A DNA stretch of 64,000 nucleotides, taken from positions 136,169,170-136,233,169 of the forward strand of contig NC_068910.1 in the NCBI RefSeq assembly GCF_023091745.1. Direction: 5' to 3'. This DNA is from Budorcas taxicolor (lineage: Eukaryota; Chordata; Mammalia; Artiodactyla; Bovidae). This document shows positions 45,802 through 57,545 of this stretch, in pieces; positions within the stretch are counted from its first letter, which is position 1, and the number at the start of each line of letters is the position of its first letter. The notes under the pieces are model-generated. The model saw only the letters and a list, made by a program, of their open reading frames with translations. It was not told the DNA's origin and made no database searches. A program made the translations under genes and the position numbers.

Positions 45802-48190
45802 CAGTTCAGTTCAGTCACTCAGTCATGTCCGACTCTTTGCAACCCCATGGACTGCAGCACGCCAGGCTTCCCTGTCCATCACCAACTCCCAGAGTTTACC
45901 CAAACTCGTGTCCACTGAGTCGGTGATACCACCCAACCATCTCCTCCTCTGTCATCCCCTTCTCCTCCTGCCTTCAATCTTTCCCAGCATCAGGGTCTTT
46001 TCCAGTGATTCAGTTCTTTGCATCAGGTGGCCAAGGTATTGGAGTTTCAGCTTCAGCATCAGTCCTTCCAATGATCATTCAGGACTGATTTCCTTTAGGA
46101 TGGACCAGTTGGATCTCCTTGCTATCTAAGAGACTCTCAAGAGTCTTCTCCAACACCAAAGTTCAACAGCAGCTATTCTCCAGCACTCAGGTTTCTTTAT
46201 AGTCCAACTCTCACATCCACACATGACTACTGGAAAAACCATAGCTTTGACTATATGGAAACTGTTGGCAAAGTATCTACTTTTTAATATGCTGTCTAGG
46301 TTGGTCTTAGGTTTTCTTCCAAGGAGCAAGCATCTTCTAATTTCATATCTGCAGTCACCATCTGCAGTGACTTGGGAGCCCAGAAAAACAGTCTCTCACT
46401 GTTTCCATTGTTCCCCATCTACTTCGCCATGAAGTGATGGAACCGACTGCCATGATCTTAGTTTTCTGAACGTTGAGTCTTAAGCCAACTTCTTCACTCT
46501 TTTCTTTCACTTTTATCAAGAGGCTCTTTCATTCTTCTTCGCTTTCTGCCATAAGGGTGGGTCATCTGCATATCTGAGGTTACTGGTATTTCTCCCAGTA
46601 ATCTTGCTTCTAGCTTGTGCTTCATCCAGGTGGGCATTTCGCATGATGTACTCTGTACAGGAGATGGCAAGAATACACAGAAGAACTGTACAAAAAAGAT
46701 CTTCACGACCCAGATAATCACGATGGTGTCATCACTCACCTAGAGCCAGACATCCTGTCAAGTGGGCCTTAGAAAGCATCACTATGAACAAAGCTAGTAG
46801 AGGTGATGGAATTCCAGTTGAGCTATTTCAAATCCTGAAAGATGATGCTGTGAGGCTCCAAAGTCACCGCAGATGGTGACTGCAGCCATGAAATTAAAAG
46901 CCGCTTACTCCTTGGAAGGAAAGTTATGACCAACCTAGGGAGCATATTAAAAAGCAGAGATATTACTTTGCCAACAAAGGTCCATCTTGTCAAGGCTATG
47001 GTTTTTCCAATGGTCATGTATGGATGTGAGAGTTGGACTGTGAAGAAAGCTGAGCGCCAAAGAATTGATGCTTTTGAATTGTGGTGTTGGAGAAGACTCT
47101 TGAGAGTCCCTTGGACTGCAAGGAGATCCAAACAGTCCATCCTAAAGGAGACCAGTCCTGGGTGTTCATTGGAAGGACTGAAGCTGAGGCTGAAACTCCA
47201 ATACTTCGGCCACCTCATGTGAAGAGTTGAATCACTGGAAAAGACCCTGATGCTGGGAGGGATTGGGGGCAGGAGGAGAAGGGGACGACAGAGGAATGCG
47301 ATGGCTGGATGGCATCACCGACTTGATGCACATAAGTTTGGGTGAACTCCGGGAGTTGGTGATGGACAGGGGAGGCTTGGCGTGCTGCAGTTCAGGGGGT
47401 CGCAAAGAGTCAGACACGACTGAGTGACTGAACTGAACCGAACTCTGTATAGACATCAAATAAGCAGGGTGACAATATACAACCTTGACATACTCCTTTC
47501 CCTATTTAGAACCAGTCTGTTCCATGTCCAGTTCTACCTGTTGCTTCTTGACCTGTATACAGATTTCTCAGGTGGCAAGTAAAGTGTCTGGTATTCCCAT
47601 CTCTTGAAGAATTTTCCACAGTTTGCTGTGATCCACACAGTCAAAGGTTTTGGCATAGTCAATAAAGCAGAAATAGATGTTTTTCTGGAAGTCTCTTGCT
47701 TTTTTGATGATCCAGTGGATGCTGGCAATTTGATATCTGGTTCTTCTGCCTTTTCTAAATCCAGCTTGAATATCTGAAAGTTCACGGTTCATGTACTGCT
47801 GAAGGCTGGCTTGGAAAATTTTGAGCATTACTTTTGCTAGCGTGTGACATGTGTGGAATTGTGTGGTAGTTTTGAGCACTCTCTGGCATTGCCTTTCCTT
47901 GGAATTGGAATGAAAACTGATCTTTTCCAGTCCTCTGGCCACTGCGGAGTTTTTCCAATTTGCTGACATATTGAGTGCAGCACTTTCACAGCATCATCTT
48001 TTAGGATCTGAAACAGCTCAACTGGAATTCATCACCTCCACTAGCTTTGTTTGTAGTGATGCTTCCTAAGGCCCACTGGACTTCACATTCCAGCATGTCT
48101 GGCTCTAGGTCAATGATCATACCATCGTGGTTATCTGGGTTACGAAGATCTTTTTTGTATAGTTTTTCTGTGTATTCTTGCCTGTCCAAC
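45802..48190 (-). mobile_element. BovB LINE, host of a nested BovB
   Basis: 45,802-46,657 and 47,450-48,190 are the two halves of one minus-strand BovB, from the RT approach region (KDLRNPDNHDG in the frame at 48,001-48,189) to the 3' end. The plus-strand BovB 46,658-47,441 separates them. The frame at 47,568-47,969 keeps FIDYAKTFD (motif A); other frames are broken. Sequence from 48,190 to 48,247 may be a diverged extension. Confidence 0.92.
46658..47441 (+). mobile_element. BovB LINE nested in BovB, internally deleted
   Basis: Sense BovB starting GGCAAGAATACACAGAAG near 46,666 and ending GAACTGAACCGAA. Target-site duplication ACTCTGTA at 46,650-46,657 and 47,442-47,449, inside the host BovB. 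At about 46,853 the sequence jumps from GATGATGCTGTGA to GGCTCCAAAGTC, skipping the RT catalytic core (roughly 0.9 kb by the consensus as I know it). Confidence 0.92.
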
Positions 48191-49140
48191 TGTCATTCTC
48201 AAGATGTTTCACTGCAGTGCTTCAAGGGTCCCACTGATGTTCTTCCATTTTAAAACTTTGATATTCATACTTTTGAATTTAAAAATCCACAAGCACAAAT
48301 GTATAACAAGTTTTAATACTGGCATTCATCTGTAAGAACTTATTTACTTACACTATCAGCTAAAAGTGGTAGGTCTCCAAATACATCTCCAGTTTTTGAG
48401 CACATGTGGGATTTGTCTCACTGATCATTACCTGCAGTTCTGCACTGCAATTTCATGAAAATTCAGCACATGAAAAAAATACACATCTGTTCACCTAAAT
48501 TATATAAGTAAGTACATTATTTTGGCATGTGTCTCACTAAATAAAATGCTATGCAAAGTTCAAATATATCTAATCAGCCTATGCCCTTAACAAGGCTTAG
48601 CTCAGAGCTGACTGTACAATAAATGTAAACATGTAATATATTCAACTATAATAAAACTGTTATGATTGTTTTAATTAATATGAGGAATTATTAGTGGGTT
48701 TTGTCTGATTCTTAAAGGAAATGAATGGGTTCAAGCAATATATTTTTTATTAAAATTTGTGAGGAACATGAATTTGGGTCTTTACATCCAAAACCTAATT
48801 TTGACTGTTTTGAAACTGAGTAAATCTGACAGATAAGCATTGAAGTATCTTAGGATTTTTTTGTTTGCTTTTAATGACACTTCATAAATCAGTATCAGAA
48901 GTACATTCAATAAATAATGACTTTCAAACTGCTTAAGCTGTATGATGTTAGTAATAATAAATAATAATAGTGTCATCATTGTTAGTAATAGTATTTAATA
49001 ATTATCAACTACATGTCAGGCATTGTGTGTAAAGTGCTTTATATGTGTAATAAAAATTACCAAAAATGGGAAAAAGTGGAAAATTAGACAGCAGATCCCT
49101 ACAATGTTATTTGGGTACAAAAGTCACTTAATATCTAGGG
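48191..49140. other. Intronic DNA with a MIR remnant
   Basis: AT-rich single-copy sequence. Around 48,985-49,050, ACTACATGTCAGGCATTGTG and AAAGTGCTTTATATGTGTAA fit a decayed MIR in plus orientation. Confidence 0.45.
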
Positions 49141-49350
49141 CAATGGTTCTCAACCAGGGACAATTTGACCCCCAGGGAACATTTGACAAGGTCTGGAAAC
49201 ATTCTTGTTGCTACACTGGAGAAGGGAGGGTCTCAGACATCTAGTGAGTAGGAGTCAAGTATGTTACTAAAATTCATACAATGCACAACCCCACCACAAA
49301 GAATTATCAAACCTTAAATGTCAACAGTGCCGAGGTTTAAAAAAATCCTG
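49141..49350 (+). mobile_element. MER20-like hAT MITE
   Basis: Starts CAATGGTTCTCAACCAGGGA, includes ACATTTGACAAGGTCTGG and CAAAGAATTATCAAACC, ends AACAGTGCCGAGGTT plus TCCTG. This is the MER20 arrangement as I remember it. Flanking 8-mers ATCTAGGG and ATTTCAGG match only partly. Confidence 0.75.
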
Positions 49351-49789
49351 ATTTCAGGGTATGTGCTTCAATTCACTATTAGGCATTGATTTAAAAAATC
49401 TGCAGATTTAGCTAAGTTATACATTTAACTTACAAATTTTTATCCAGTACAGAAGAAAATAATTTCTGCCCAGTTGAAAAGGTAACTACAAAGATTAAGT
49501 TCATGGTCTTACTGGATATTAACCTGTTCCTATCTAACTCAGCAATCCTATGTTAACACTGCCTATAAATACCTAGGTTCACAAATGCACTCTAGGCTGG
49601 TTTAGCATCTTACTGGTTCTCTCACTTAATAAGTGGATGGAATACAATCTGTGATACATGTTCATCTTTTATTTGCTCAGTAATAACTTTCCTTTTTGAA
49701 AATCATACAACACAAGTATTTAGCTTATTTAATCCAAAAACTTCATGAGGTAAAAATTATGTCTAAAAATTAGTTCTTCCCCTATCTTT
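49351..49789. other. Intronic DNA, nothing recognised
   Basis: Single-copy AT-rich sequence. Confidence 0.45.
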
Positions 49790-50013
49790 GGGCTTCTCAG
49801 GTGGCATCAGTGGTAAAGTATGCACCTGCCAATTCAGGAGATGCAAGAAATGTGGGTTTGATTCTTGGATTGGGAAGATTCCCTAGAGAAAGAAATGGCA
49901 ACCCACTCCAGTATTCTTGCCCAGGGAATCCCATGGACAGAGGAGCCTGGCGAGCTACAGTCGATAGGGTTGCAAAAAGTCAGACACGACTGAAACAGCT
50001 TAGCACACACACA
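49790..50013 (+). mobile_element. Bov-tA SINE
   Basis: GGGCTTCTCAGGTGGCATCA head, GGCAACCCACTCCAGTATTC, CAGACACGACTGAAACAGC and a short (CA)n tail. Confidence 0.93.
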
Positions 50014-50345
50014 GGCATGTGTGAGATTTTGTTTGTGCCCCTGAAGAGCAAGGACTTCCCTGATGGCTCAGTGGCAAGGGATCTGTTAGTTTATAATCTG
50101 TTTGCTATAGCCCTCCTGCTCTTCCATACACAAGCCCCAAAGCCAGACATTCTGGGTACTCATCTTCCCAGTGCAGGTTCCCCAGGTTTCAGATAAATGG
50201 TATTTGAAATGAAATAATAAGAAAACTTCACAACTTGTTAACTTGTGTCTACTTTATCCTGGAAGAACAGAATGCAATAACAGTAGGTCACAATGAAAAG
50301 TTTTGTTATAGCTTTTTAAAATTTAATATAAAAATAATTTCAGCT
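50014..50345. other. Intronic DNA with a SINE head fragment
   Basis: GGACTTCCCTGATGGCTCAG at 50,051-50,070 is a short orphan SINE head. The rest is single-copy. Confidence 0.45.
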
Positions 50346-50688
50346 TGGTACTTGCCTGGTGGTCCAGTAATTGAAAATCTGCCTTCCAATGCAGGAGACA
50401 CAAGTTTGAGCACTGATCAGGGAAGTAAGATTCAACAAGTTGCAGAGCAACTAAGCCCATGGGCCACAACTACTGAGCTTGCGCACTCTAGAGCCTGCAC
50501 ACCACAGCTAGGGACCCTGCATGACACATCTAGAAAGCCCTCATGCTGCAAATACTGAAGCCTGCACGCTGCAACTAAAGAGCCCACATGCCACAACTGG
50601 AGAGTCTATGCACTGCCAACAAAAGATCCTACATGTCACAACTAGGACCCAACAAAACAAACAATTATTTAATTTACAAAAAAACCAA
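50346..50688 (+). mobile_element. Long CHR-type SINE
   Basis: CTTGCCTGGTGGTCCAGTAA head, then the extended CHR body GCCACAACTACTGAGCTTGC and repeated GCCTGCAC(A/G)C blocks, ending ACAACTAGGACCCAACAAAA. About 340 bp, the long form of the family. Confidence 0.85.
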
Positions 50689-50689
50689 C

Positions 50690-53600
50690 AATTAACAAAA
50701 TGGCAATTAATACATACCTATCAATAATTATCTTATATGTAAACAGGCTAAATGCTCCAATCATTAGACAGAATGGCTGAAAGGATATAAAATCAAGACA
50801 CATATGCTTCCTACAAGAGATTCACTTCAAATTTAAAGACACATACAGATGGAAAGTGAAGAGATGGAAAAAGGAACTCCATGCAATGGAAATGAAAAGA
50901 AAGCTAGGACAGCAACACATACTAAGCAGAATGGACTTTAAGATTGAAACAAGGGACAAAGAAGAGCAATAGGTAATGATAATCTTCCAACAAGAAGATA
51001 TGACAATTTTAATATACATGCACATAACAAAGGAGCACCTAAATACATAAATGACATGTTAACAAACATAAAGAAAAAAACTAACAGTAACAGAATAATA
51101 GTAGAAGTCTTTACCACCACAGTTACATCAATGGACTGGTCATCCAGACAGAAAATCAAAGGAAACCCTGGCATTAAACACATTAAATCAGGCAGACTTA
51201 TAAAGAACATTCTACCTCAAAGCAACAGAACACACATCTTTTGAAGTGCACATGGAACATACTTCAAGACAGATGACATGCGAGGGCACAAAATGAGTTT
51301 CAGCAAACCTAAGAAGACTGAAATAATACCAAGCATCTTTTCCAGTCACAATGCTATGAGGCTAGAAATCAACTATAACAAAAAGAACTAGAAAAACCCA
51401 CACATACATGGAGGCTAAACAATATGCTACTAAACAACCAACTGGTCACTGAAGAAATTGAAGAGGAAATAAAAATCCCTGGACACAAATGAAACACAAC
51501 AATCCAACACAAATCAAAAGAGAAACACAATGATCCAAAATCTATGGGACACAACAAAAGCATTTCTAACGGGAAAGTTTATAGTGATACAAGCCTATCT
51601 CAGGAAACAAGTAAAACCTCAAACAACCTAATCTTACAGATAAAGGTACCAAAAAGGTAGAAGAAGGAAAGAAATAGTAAAGATCATGGTAGAAATAAAT
51701 GAAGTATAGACAAAAAGAAACCAGAGAACATAATGTAACCAAAAGCTGGCTCTTTGAAAAGATAAAATAGATAAACTTTGGCCAAATTCATCACAGAAAA
51801 GAGAATTCAAATAAATAAAATGAGGAAAGTTACAATCAAATCACAAAAATATAAGCAATAAGAGACTACTATATAGGCATATTTTATATGCCAACAAAAT
51901 AAAAAACCTAGAAGAAATGATAAATTCATAGATATGAACAATCTCCAAGACTGACTGAAGAAGAAAGAGAATATGAACAGAGTAACAGAATAATTACCAG
52001 TAATTAAACTAAATCAGTAATTTAAAAAACACTCAACAAACACAAGTGCAGGATCAGACAGCTTCGCATATGAATTCTACCAAATTTAAAAGGAGAATTA
52101 ATGCCTATTCTTCTCAAAATATTCTAAAAAAATGAAGAGCAAGAAATGCTTCTGAACTCATTCTATACAGTAAGCACTACCCTAATAACTAAACCAGGCA
52201 AAGACACAACAAAGAGAAAATTATATGCCAATATCACTTATGAACATAGGTATAAAACCCTCAACAAAATATCAACAAACTGAATTCAATGTTACATTAG
52301 AAGGATCTTATATGATCAAGTGGGATTTATCCCAGAAACACAAGTATAGTTCAATATCCAGCAATCAGTCAACATGATACACAATATTAACAAACTGAAG
52401 AATAAAATTCATATGATCATCTTAACAGATATAGAGAAAGCTTTTGAACAAAATTCAACATTATAACAAAACTCTCAACAAAGTGAGTATGGAGGTAACA
52501 TATCTCAACATGATAAAGGCCATATATATGACAAGCCCACATATAATATAATCATCAATGAAAAGCTTTTCCTCTAAGATCAGAAATAAGACAAAACGTC
52601 CACTGTTGCCACGTTCATCCTAGCCACAGCAATCAGACAAGAAAAACATATAAAAGGAATCCTAATGGTAAAGGAAGAAGTAAAACTGTCACTCTTCACT
52701 GTCTGCAGGTGACATGATATATATATATATATATATCACCAAAAAATTATGACAGCTCATCAAAGGATTTGGTAAAGCTTAAGGATGCAAACTTAACATG
52801 CAGACATCTGTTGTGTTTCTACATACTAACAATGAACTATCAGAAACAGAAGTTAAGAAAACAGTTCTACTTATAATCACATCTAAAAGAATAAAATACC
52901 TAGTAATAAATCTAACTAAGGAGGCAAAAGATCTGTACTTGGAAAACTAACACTAATGAAAAAAAACTGAAGATGACAAAAAGAGATGGAAAAGTATATC
53001 ATGCTCATGGACTGGAAGAATTAATATTGATAAAATGACCATACTACCCAAGGCAATCTACAGATTCAATACAATCCCTATCAATATACCAATGGCAGTT
53101 TTCAAGGAGCTAGAACAAATAATTCAAAATTTTAACAAAAAGATATATTAAAAGAAACAAACAAACCCAAACAGTCAAAGCAATCTTAAGAACAAAGGAC
53201 AAACCCGGAGATAAATCATATTCCCTGATTTCAAACTACATAGCAAAGCTACATTAATCAAAACAGTATGGTACAAGCACCAAAACAGACACAATGATCA
53301 ATAAAACAGAATAAAGAGCCCAGATATGATCCCCCACTTATATGGTCAATCTAAGACAAAGAAGACAAAAATATACAGTAGGAAGACACCCTTTTCAATA
53401 AATGATGTTGGGAAAACTCAATAGCTACATACAAAAGAATCAAATTGGTCTACATTCTCACACCATATACAAAAATAAACTCAAAATGGACAGAAGACTT
53501 ACATATAAGACCTGAAAGCATGAAACCCCTGAAAGAAGAAACCATAGGCAATGCACTCTCGGACCTCAGTCTTAGCAATGTTTTTTTGACTATGTCTCCT

Positions 53601-54660
53601 CAAGCAAGGGAAACAAAAGCAAAAATAAACAAACTGGACTACATCAAACTAAAAGGCTTTTGCACTACAAAGGAAACTATCAAGAAAACAAAAAGGCCAT
53701 CTACTGAATGGAAGAAGATATTTGCAAATGATATATTCAATAAGGGGTTGCAATCCAAAACACAACAAAAAAACTCATACGACTCAAGTTCAAGAAAACA
53801 AACAACCAGATTAAAAATGAGTAGGGAAGACACACAGATGGCCAACGGATACATGAAAATATGCTCTACATCAGAGAAATATAATTCAAAACCACAGTAA
53901 GTTATCACTTCACACATATCAAAACAGCAATTATTAAAAAGACAACAAACTAGTGTTGATGAGAATGTAGAGAAAAGAGAACCCTAGTACACTGTTGGTG
54001 GGAATGTAAACTGGTGCAGCCACCATAGATTCCACTTCTGGTTATTTTCCCAAAGATAACAAAAACACTAATTTGAAAAGATACACACATTGTGATGTTT
54101 GTCAGAGAATTATTTACAATAGCCAAGATACATACGCTACTTCAGCGCCCACTGATAGATAAATAGATAAAGAGGTGTGTGTGTGTTTGTTGGAATATTA
54201 CTCAGGCATAAAAAAAAGAATGAAATCTTGCCATTTGCATTAAGATGGACAGAGCTAGAAGGGAATATGTTAAGTGATATAAGTCAGAGAGCGAAAAGAT
54301 AAATATCATACAATTTCACCTATATGTGGAAACCAAAAATCAAATGAACCAACGTAACAGAAACAGAACAATATTTCATTTAGAAAATGAACAAGTGGTT
54401 GCCAGACCGGAAGATAGTGATAGGGGTGAACGAAATAGGTAAGTAAGATTAAAACACAAAAACTTGCAGTTACAAAATGAGTGAGACATGGGGATGAAAT
54501 ATGTTCAGAGAGGAATACAGTCAATAATAATGTACCATCTCTGGTGATAGATAACTAGACTTATGTGGTGATCATTCTATAACATACAGAATATCAAATC
54601 ACTATGTTATAATATGCACCAAGAATTAACATAGTGTTGTAGATCAATTACACTTCAAAA
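50690..54660 (+). mobile_element. L1MA-like LINE, about 4 kb, decayed
   Basis: Sense L1 from the middle of ORF2 to the 3' end. Landmarks: ATGGACTTTAAGATTGAAAC, AGCTGGCTCTTTGAAAAGAT, TCAGACAGCTTCGCATATGA (52,046), TATCCCAGAAACACAAGT (52,328), CAATCCCTATCAATATACCAA, and the 3' end TGTAGATCAATTACACTTC. The longest frame, 53,445-53,900, is the ORF2 C-terminal region (RPESMKPLKEETIGNALSDL). Many stops and frameshifts. Confidence 0.85.
52716..52737. repeat. (TA)n microsatellite inside L1
   Basis: ATGA followed by an uninterrupted TA run of about 11 units. Confidence 0.85.
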
Positions 54661-54809
54661 CAAAATTCATACAAAAAGATCAGATTTGTGGTTACCAGAG
54701 CTGGACAGGGCGTCAGGGGGTCAGTTGTGGAGGAGGGGGAATTAGTTGAAGGTGGTCAAAAGGAATATACTTCCAGTTAAAGGATAAATAAGTACTAAGG
54801 ATGTAATGT

Positions 54810-55069
54810 GGCAACCCACTCCAGTACTCTTGCCTGGCAAGTCCCATGGACGGAAGAGCCTGGTAGGCTGCAGTCCATGGGGTCGCTAGGAGTCAGACAT
54901 GACTGAGCGACTTCACTTTCACTTTTTACTTTCATGCACTGGAGAAGGAAATGGCAACCCACTCCAGTGTTCTTGCCTGGAGGATCCCAGGGACGGTGGA
55001 GCCTGGTGGGCTGCCGTCTATGGGGTCACAGAGTCAGACATGACTAAAGCAACTTAGCAGCAGCAGCAG
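54810..55069 (+). mobile_element. Bov-A2 SINE, 5'-shortened, nested in L1
   Basis: Starts inside the first monomer (GGCAACCCACTCCAGTACTC), linker CACTTTCACTTTTTACTTTC, second monomer, (AGC)n tail. Target-site duplication GGATGTAATGT at 54,799-54,809 and 55,070-55,080. Confidence 0.93.
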
Positions 55070-55280
55070 GGATGTAATGTACAAAATGACTAATGTAATT
55101 AACAGTGCTGTAATACATGAAAATTGTTCAGAGAGTAGGAGTAAATCCTAAGAGTTCTCATCTCACAGAAAACATTTTTTTCTTTTATTTTCTATCTATA
55201 CAAGATGATGGATTTTCACTATCCTTACTGTGATAATAATTTCTTGATACATGGAAGTCAAATCATTATGGTGGAACCTT

Positions 55281-55568
55281 TTTAAAAAAATTTATTTATT
55301 TATATTTGCACCAGGCCTTCACTGCCCCATGTAGGTTTTCTCTAGTTGGAGCAAGCGGGGACTGCTCTCCAGCTGCAGTGCATGGGATTCTCATTGCAGT
55401 GGCTTCTCTTGTTGTGGAGCACAGGCTCTAGAGTGCACAGGCTCAGTAGTTGTGGCACACAGGCTTAATTGTCCTGCAACATGCAGAATCTTCCCAAACC
55501 AAGGATCAAACCAGTGTGCCCCACAATGGCAGGTGGACTCTTAACCACGGCTCCACCAGGGAAGTCCC
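55281..55568 (-). mobile_element. Long CHR-type SINE
   Basis: (TTTA)n tail complement, GTTGGAGCAAGCGGGGACTG, AGGCTCAGTAGTTGTGGC, CAAGGATCAAACCAGTGTGC, and head complement CTCCACCAGGGAAGTCCC. Confidence 0.9.
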
Positions 55569-55578
55569 TATGCTATGC

Positions 55579-55878
55579 TGTGCTCAGTCACTCAGTTGTG
55601 CCCAACTCTTTGTGACCCAATGAACTGTATGTAGCCTACCAGGCTCCTTTATCCATAGGGATTCTCCAGGCAAGAATACTGGAGTGGGTTGTCCTGCCCT
55701 CCTCCAGGGAATCTTCCCAACCCAGGTCTCCTGCAGTGCAGGCAATTCTTTACCATCTAAGCTACCAGGAAAACCAAGAATACTGGAGTGTGTAGCCTAT
55801 TCCTTCTACAGGAGATCGAACTGGCATCTCCTGTGTTGCAGGCAGATTCTTTACCAGCTGAGCTACCAGGGAAGCCTC
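55579..55878 (-). mobile_element. Bov-tA-type SINE with duplicated head unit
   Basis: Reversed Bov-tA in which a unit of about 103 bases occurs twice: AAGAATACTGGAGTG at 55,673 and again at 55,779, each running to a head ending GAGCTACCAGG-like sequence. Flanks GCTATGC at 55,572-55,578 and 55,879-55,885 may be the target-site duplication. I believe two-headed Bov-tA forms are a known subfamily. Confidence 0.85.
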
Positions 55879-55935
55879 GCTATGCAATAATAACTTATAT
55901 AGTGCTGCATGTCTATTATATCTCAATAAAACTGG

Positions 55936-56550
55936 AAATAAACTGATTACTGCTATAATTAAGAATATTAAAATGCTAATTGTCAAATAAGATGCTGAAT
56001 AATTAAAACTAACGTTAAATCAAATCTATATTCATTCTTGATCAAACTGCACTATCCTGACTGACTTCAATTAACTACATAATTTCAACTGCTTTCACTG
56101 CTGAACAGAGACAATCAAAAAAGAAGAACCAATTCCGTGACTATATATGATTTCAAAAAATCAGGCAAATCTGTATGCTGCAAACCATATCATGAAACCT
56201 CAATGTACATGGCCAAAACAGAGACACTGATAGTGTAACTAAGGGAGCATCAAACAACTATCACACTTTGCTTTGTGCATATGGGTATTACTTATAAAAA
56301 AAGTTCTAAAAGGAAACCTAGCACCATTTCCATAACCCCAGTGTGAGTACAAGAAAGAAATGTAGCCCTGCTAAAATGATACTGCTTATGGTAATAAAAA
56401 AGAAAAGGCAAAACTACAGAGGCAGAAAAAGATCAACAGCTGTCAGGGGTGCACAGGGGGACGGAGAGATGAACAGGTGGGGCACTGGGGATTTTTAAGG
56501 AAATACAACTATTCTGTATGATAATATAATGGTAGATAAATGTCATTACT
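55936..56550. other. Intronic DNA with possible L1M end
   Basis: Single-copy AT-rich sequence. The last part, 56,430-56,545 (GGGGCACTGGGGATTTTTAA), resembles an L1M 3' region but is short. Confidence 0.4.
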
Positions 56551-56806
56551 GGAGAAGGCAATGGCACCCCACTCCAGTACTCTTGCCTGGAAAATCCCAT
56601 GGACAGAGGAGCCTGGAAGGCTGCAGTCTATCGGGTCACTAAGAGTCAGACAAGACTGAGCAACTTTACTTTCACTTTTCGCTTTCATGCATTGGAGAAG
56701 GAAATGGCAACCGACTCCAGTGTTCTTGCCTGGGGAATCCCAGGGATGGTGGTGGGCTGCCGTCTATGGGGCTGCGCAGAGTCGGACACGACTGAAGCGA
56801 ATTAGC
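56551..56806 (+). mobile_element. Bov-A2 SINE (dimer)
   Basis: GGAGAAGGCAATGGCACCCC, linker CACTTTTCGCTTTCATGC, second monomer with a short deletion after CCCAGGGATGGTGG, end CGACTGAAGCGAATTAGC. No clean duplication. Confidence 0.92.
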
Positions 56807-57019
56807 ACACTGATAATTATATCAAATGTAAACTGTCTAAATGTGCCCATCTTCAGTCATGTGTCTGATCCCCAAATTATATTTTTTTAAATATCAGACT
56901 GACAAAATTATAAATATTAGATTTTTATTTACGTAGTACAAGATTTCTAATCTATTAATTTTATTTTCCATATAGATTTGTAATCTAAACAAAGTAAACA
57001 ATTATAGAGTGATAAGCAC

Positions 57020-57545
57020 TAAAAAGCCAACAGTGTGGTCAAGAGGCAACAGGGAAGAGAGAAGGCCTCTTTGAGATGATTCATTCAGGCTGAAACCTAA
57101 AAGATTCTAAGAAAGCTGACACGAAAAATCAAGGAGAGGGACTTTCAGGCAGTAGGAGTATCTGATCCAAAAGTGCTGGAATTTTAGGATCTGAAAGAAG
57201 GCTTGTATAACTAGAGAAGACTTAAACCAGGAGAGTAGCTTAAATCAGAAAGGCAGCCAGGCTCTAGCTGATGTAGGATCTAATATTTCAAAATGAGCAT
57301 ATTCTAACTGGATTTTATTCTAACTGGAATTGTGAGCCATTCAGAGGACTTTTAAGGAAGAGATGATACTCTGATTTTGCTGTTTTTTTCCCATCCTGGT
57401 TTATGTGAAGAATGGATTATATACATAAGCAACAGACAAAAGAGAGATCAACTACTAGGAACTTGTGTCCAAGTTAGAAATGATGATGAATTACACAAGG
57501 ATGTTAACAGTGTTGATAAGAAGAAGCATTATGGTTGTATCTTGA
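57020..57545 (-). mobile_element. L2 LINE fragment
   Basis: Plus strand shows the antisense L2 order: GGCCTCTTTGAGATGATTCA, then ATTCTAACTGGAATTGTGAG, then GAATGGATTATATACATAAG and TAGAAATGATGATGAATTAC. Same region and orientation as part of the long copy at 3,056-5,560. Confidence 0.6.

Larger units (their letters stand above)
54663..55935 (+). mobile_element. Second L1MA 3' end, interrupted by three SINEs
   Basis: TTTGTGGTTACCAGAGCTGG, ATACTTCCAGTTAAAGGATA and TAATTAACAGTGCTGTAATA are an L1MA 3' UTR starting again right after the end of the 50,690-54,660 copy. Remaining 3' end at 55,890-55,935 (GTCTATTATATCTCAATAAA). Bov-A2, CHR and Bov-tA are inserted in it. Confidence 0.7.

Noticed and set aside
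50051..50070. SINE head phrase as a tRNA gene
   Set aside because: It is only about 20-30 bases of a SINE head and cannot fold into a tRNA.
53445..53900. 151-codon plus-strand frame
   Set aside because: Its order and content match the C-terminal part of L1 ORF2 inside a continuous 4-kb L1 remnant.
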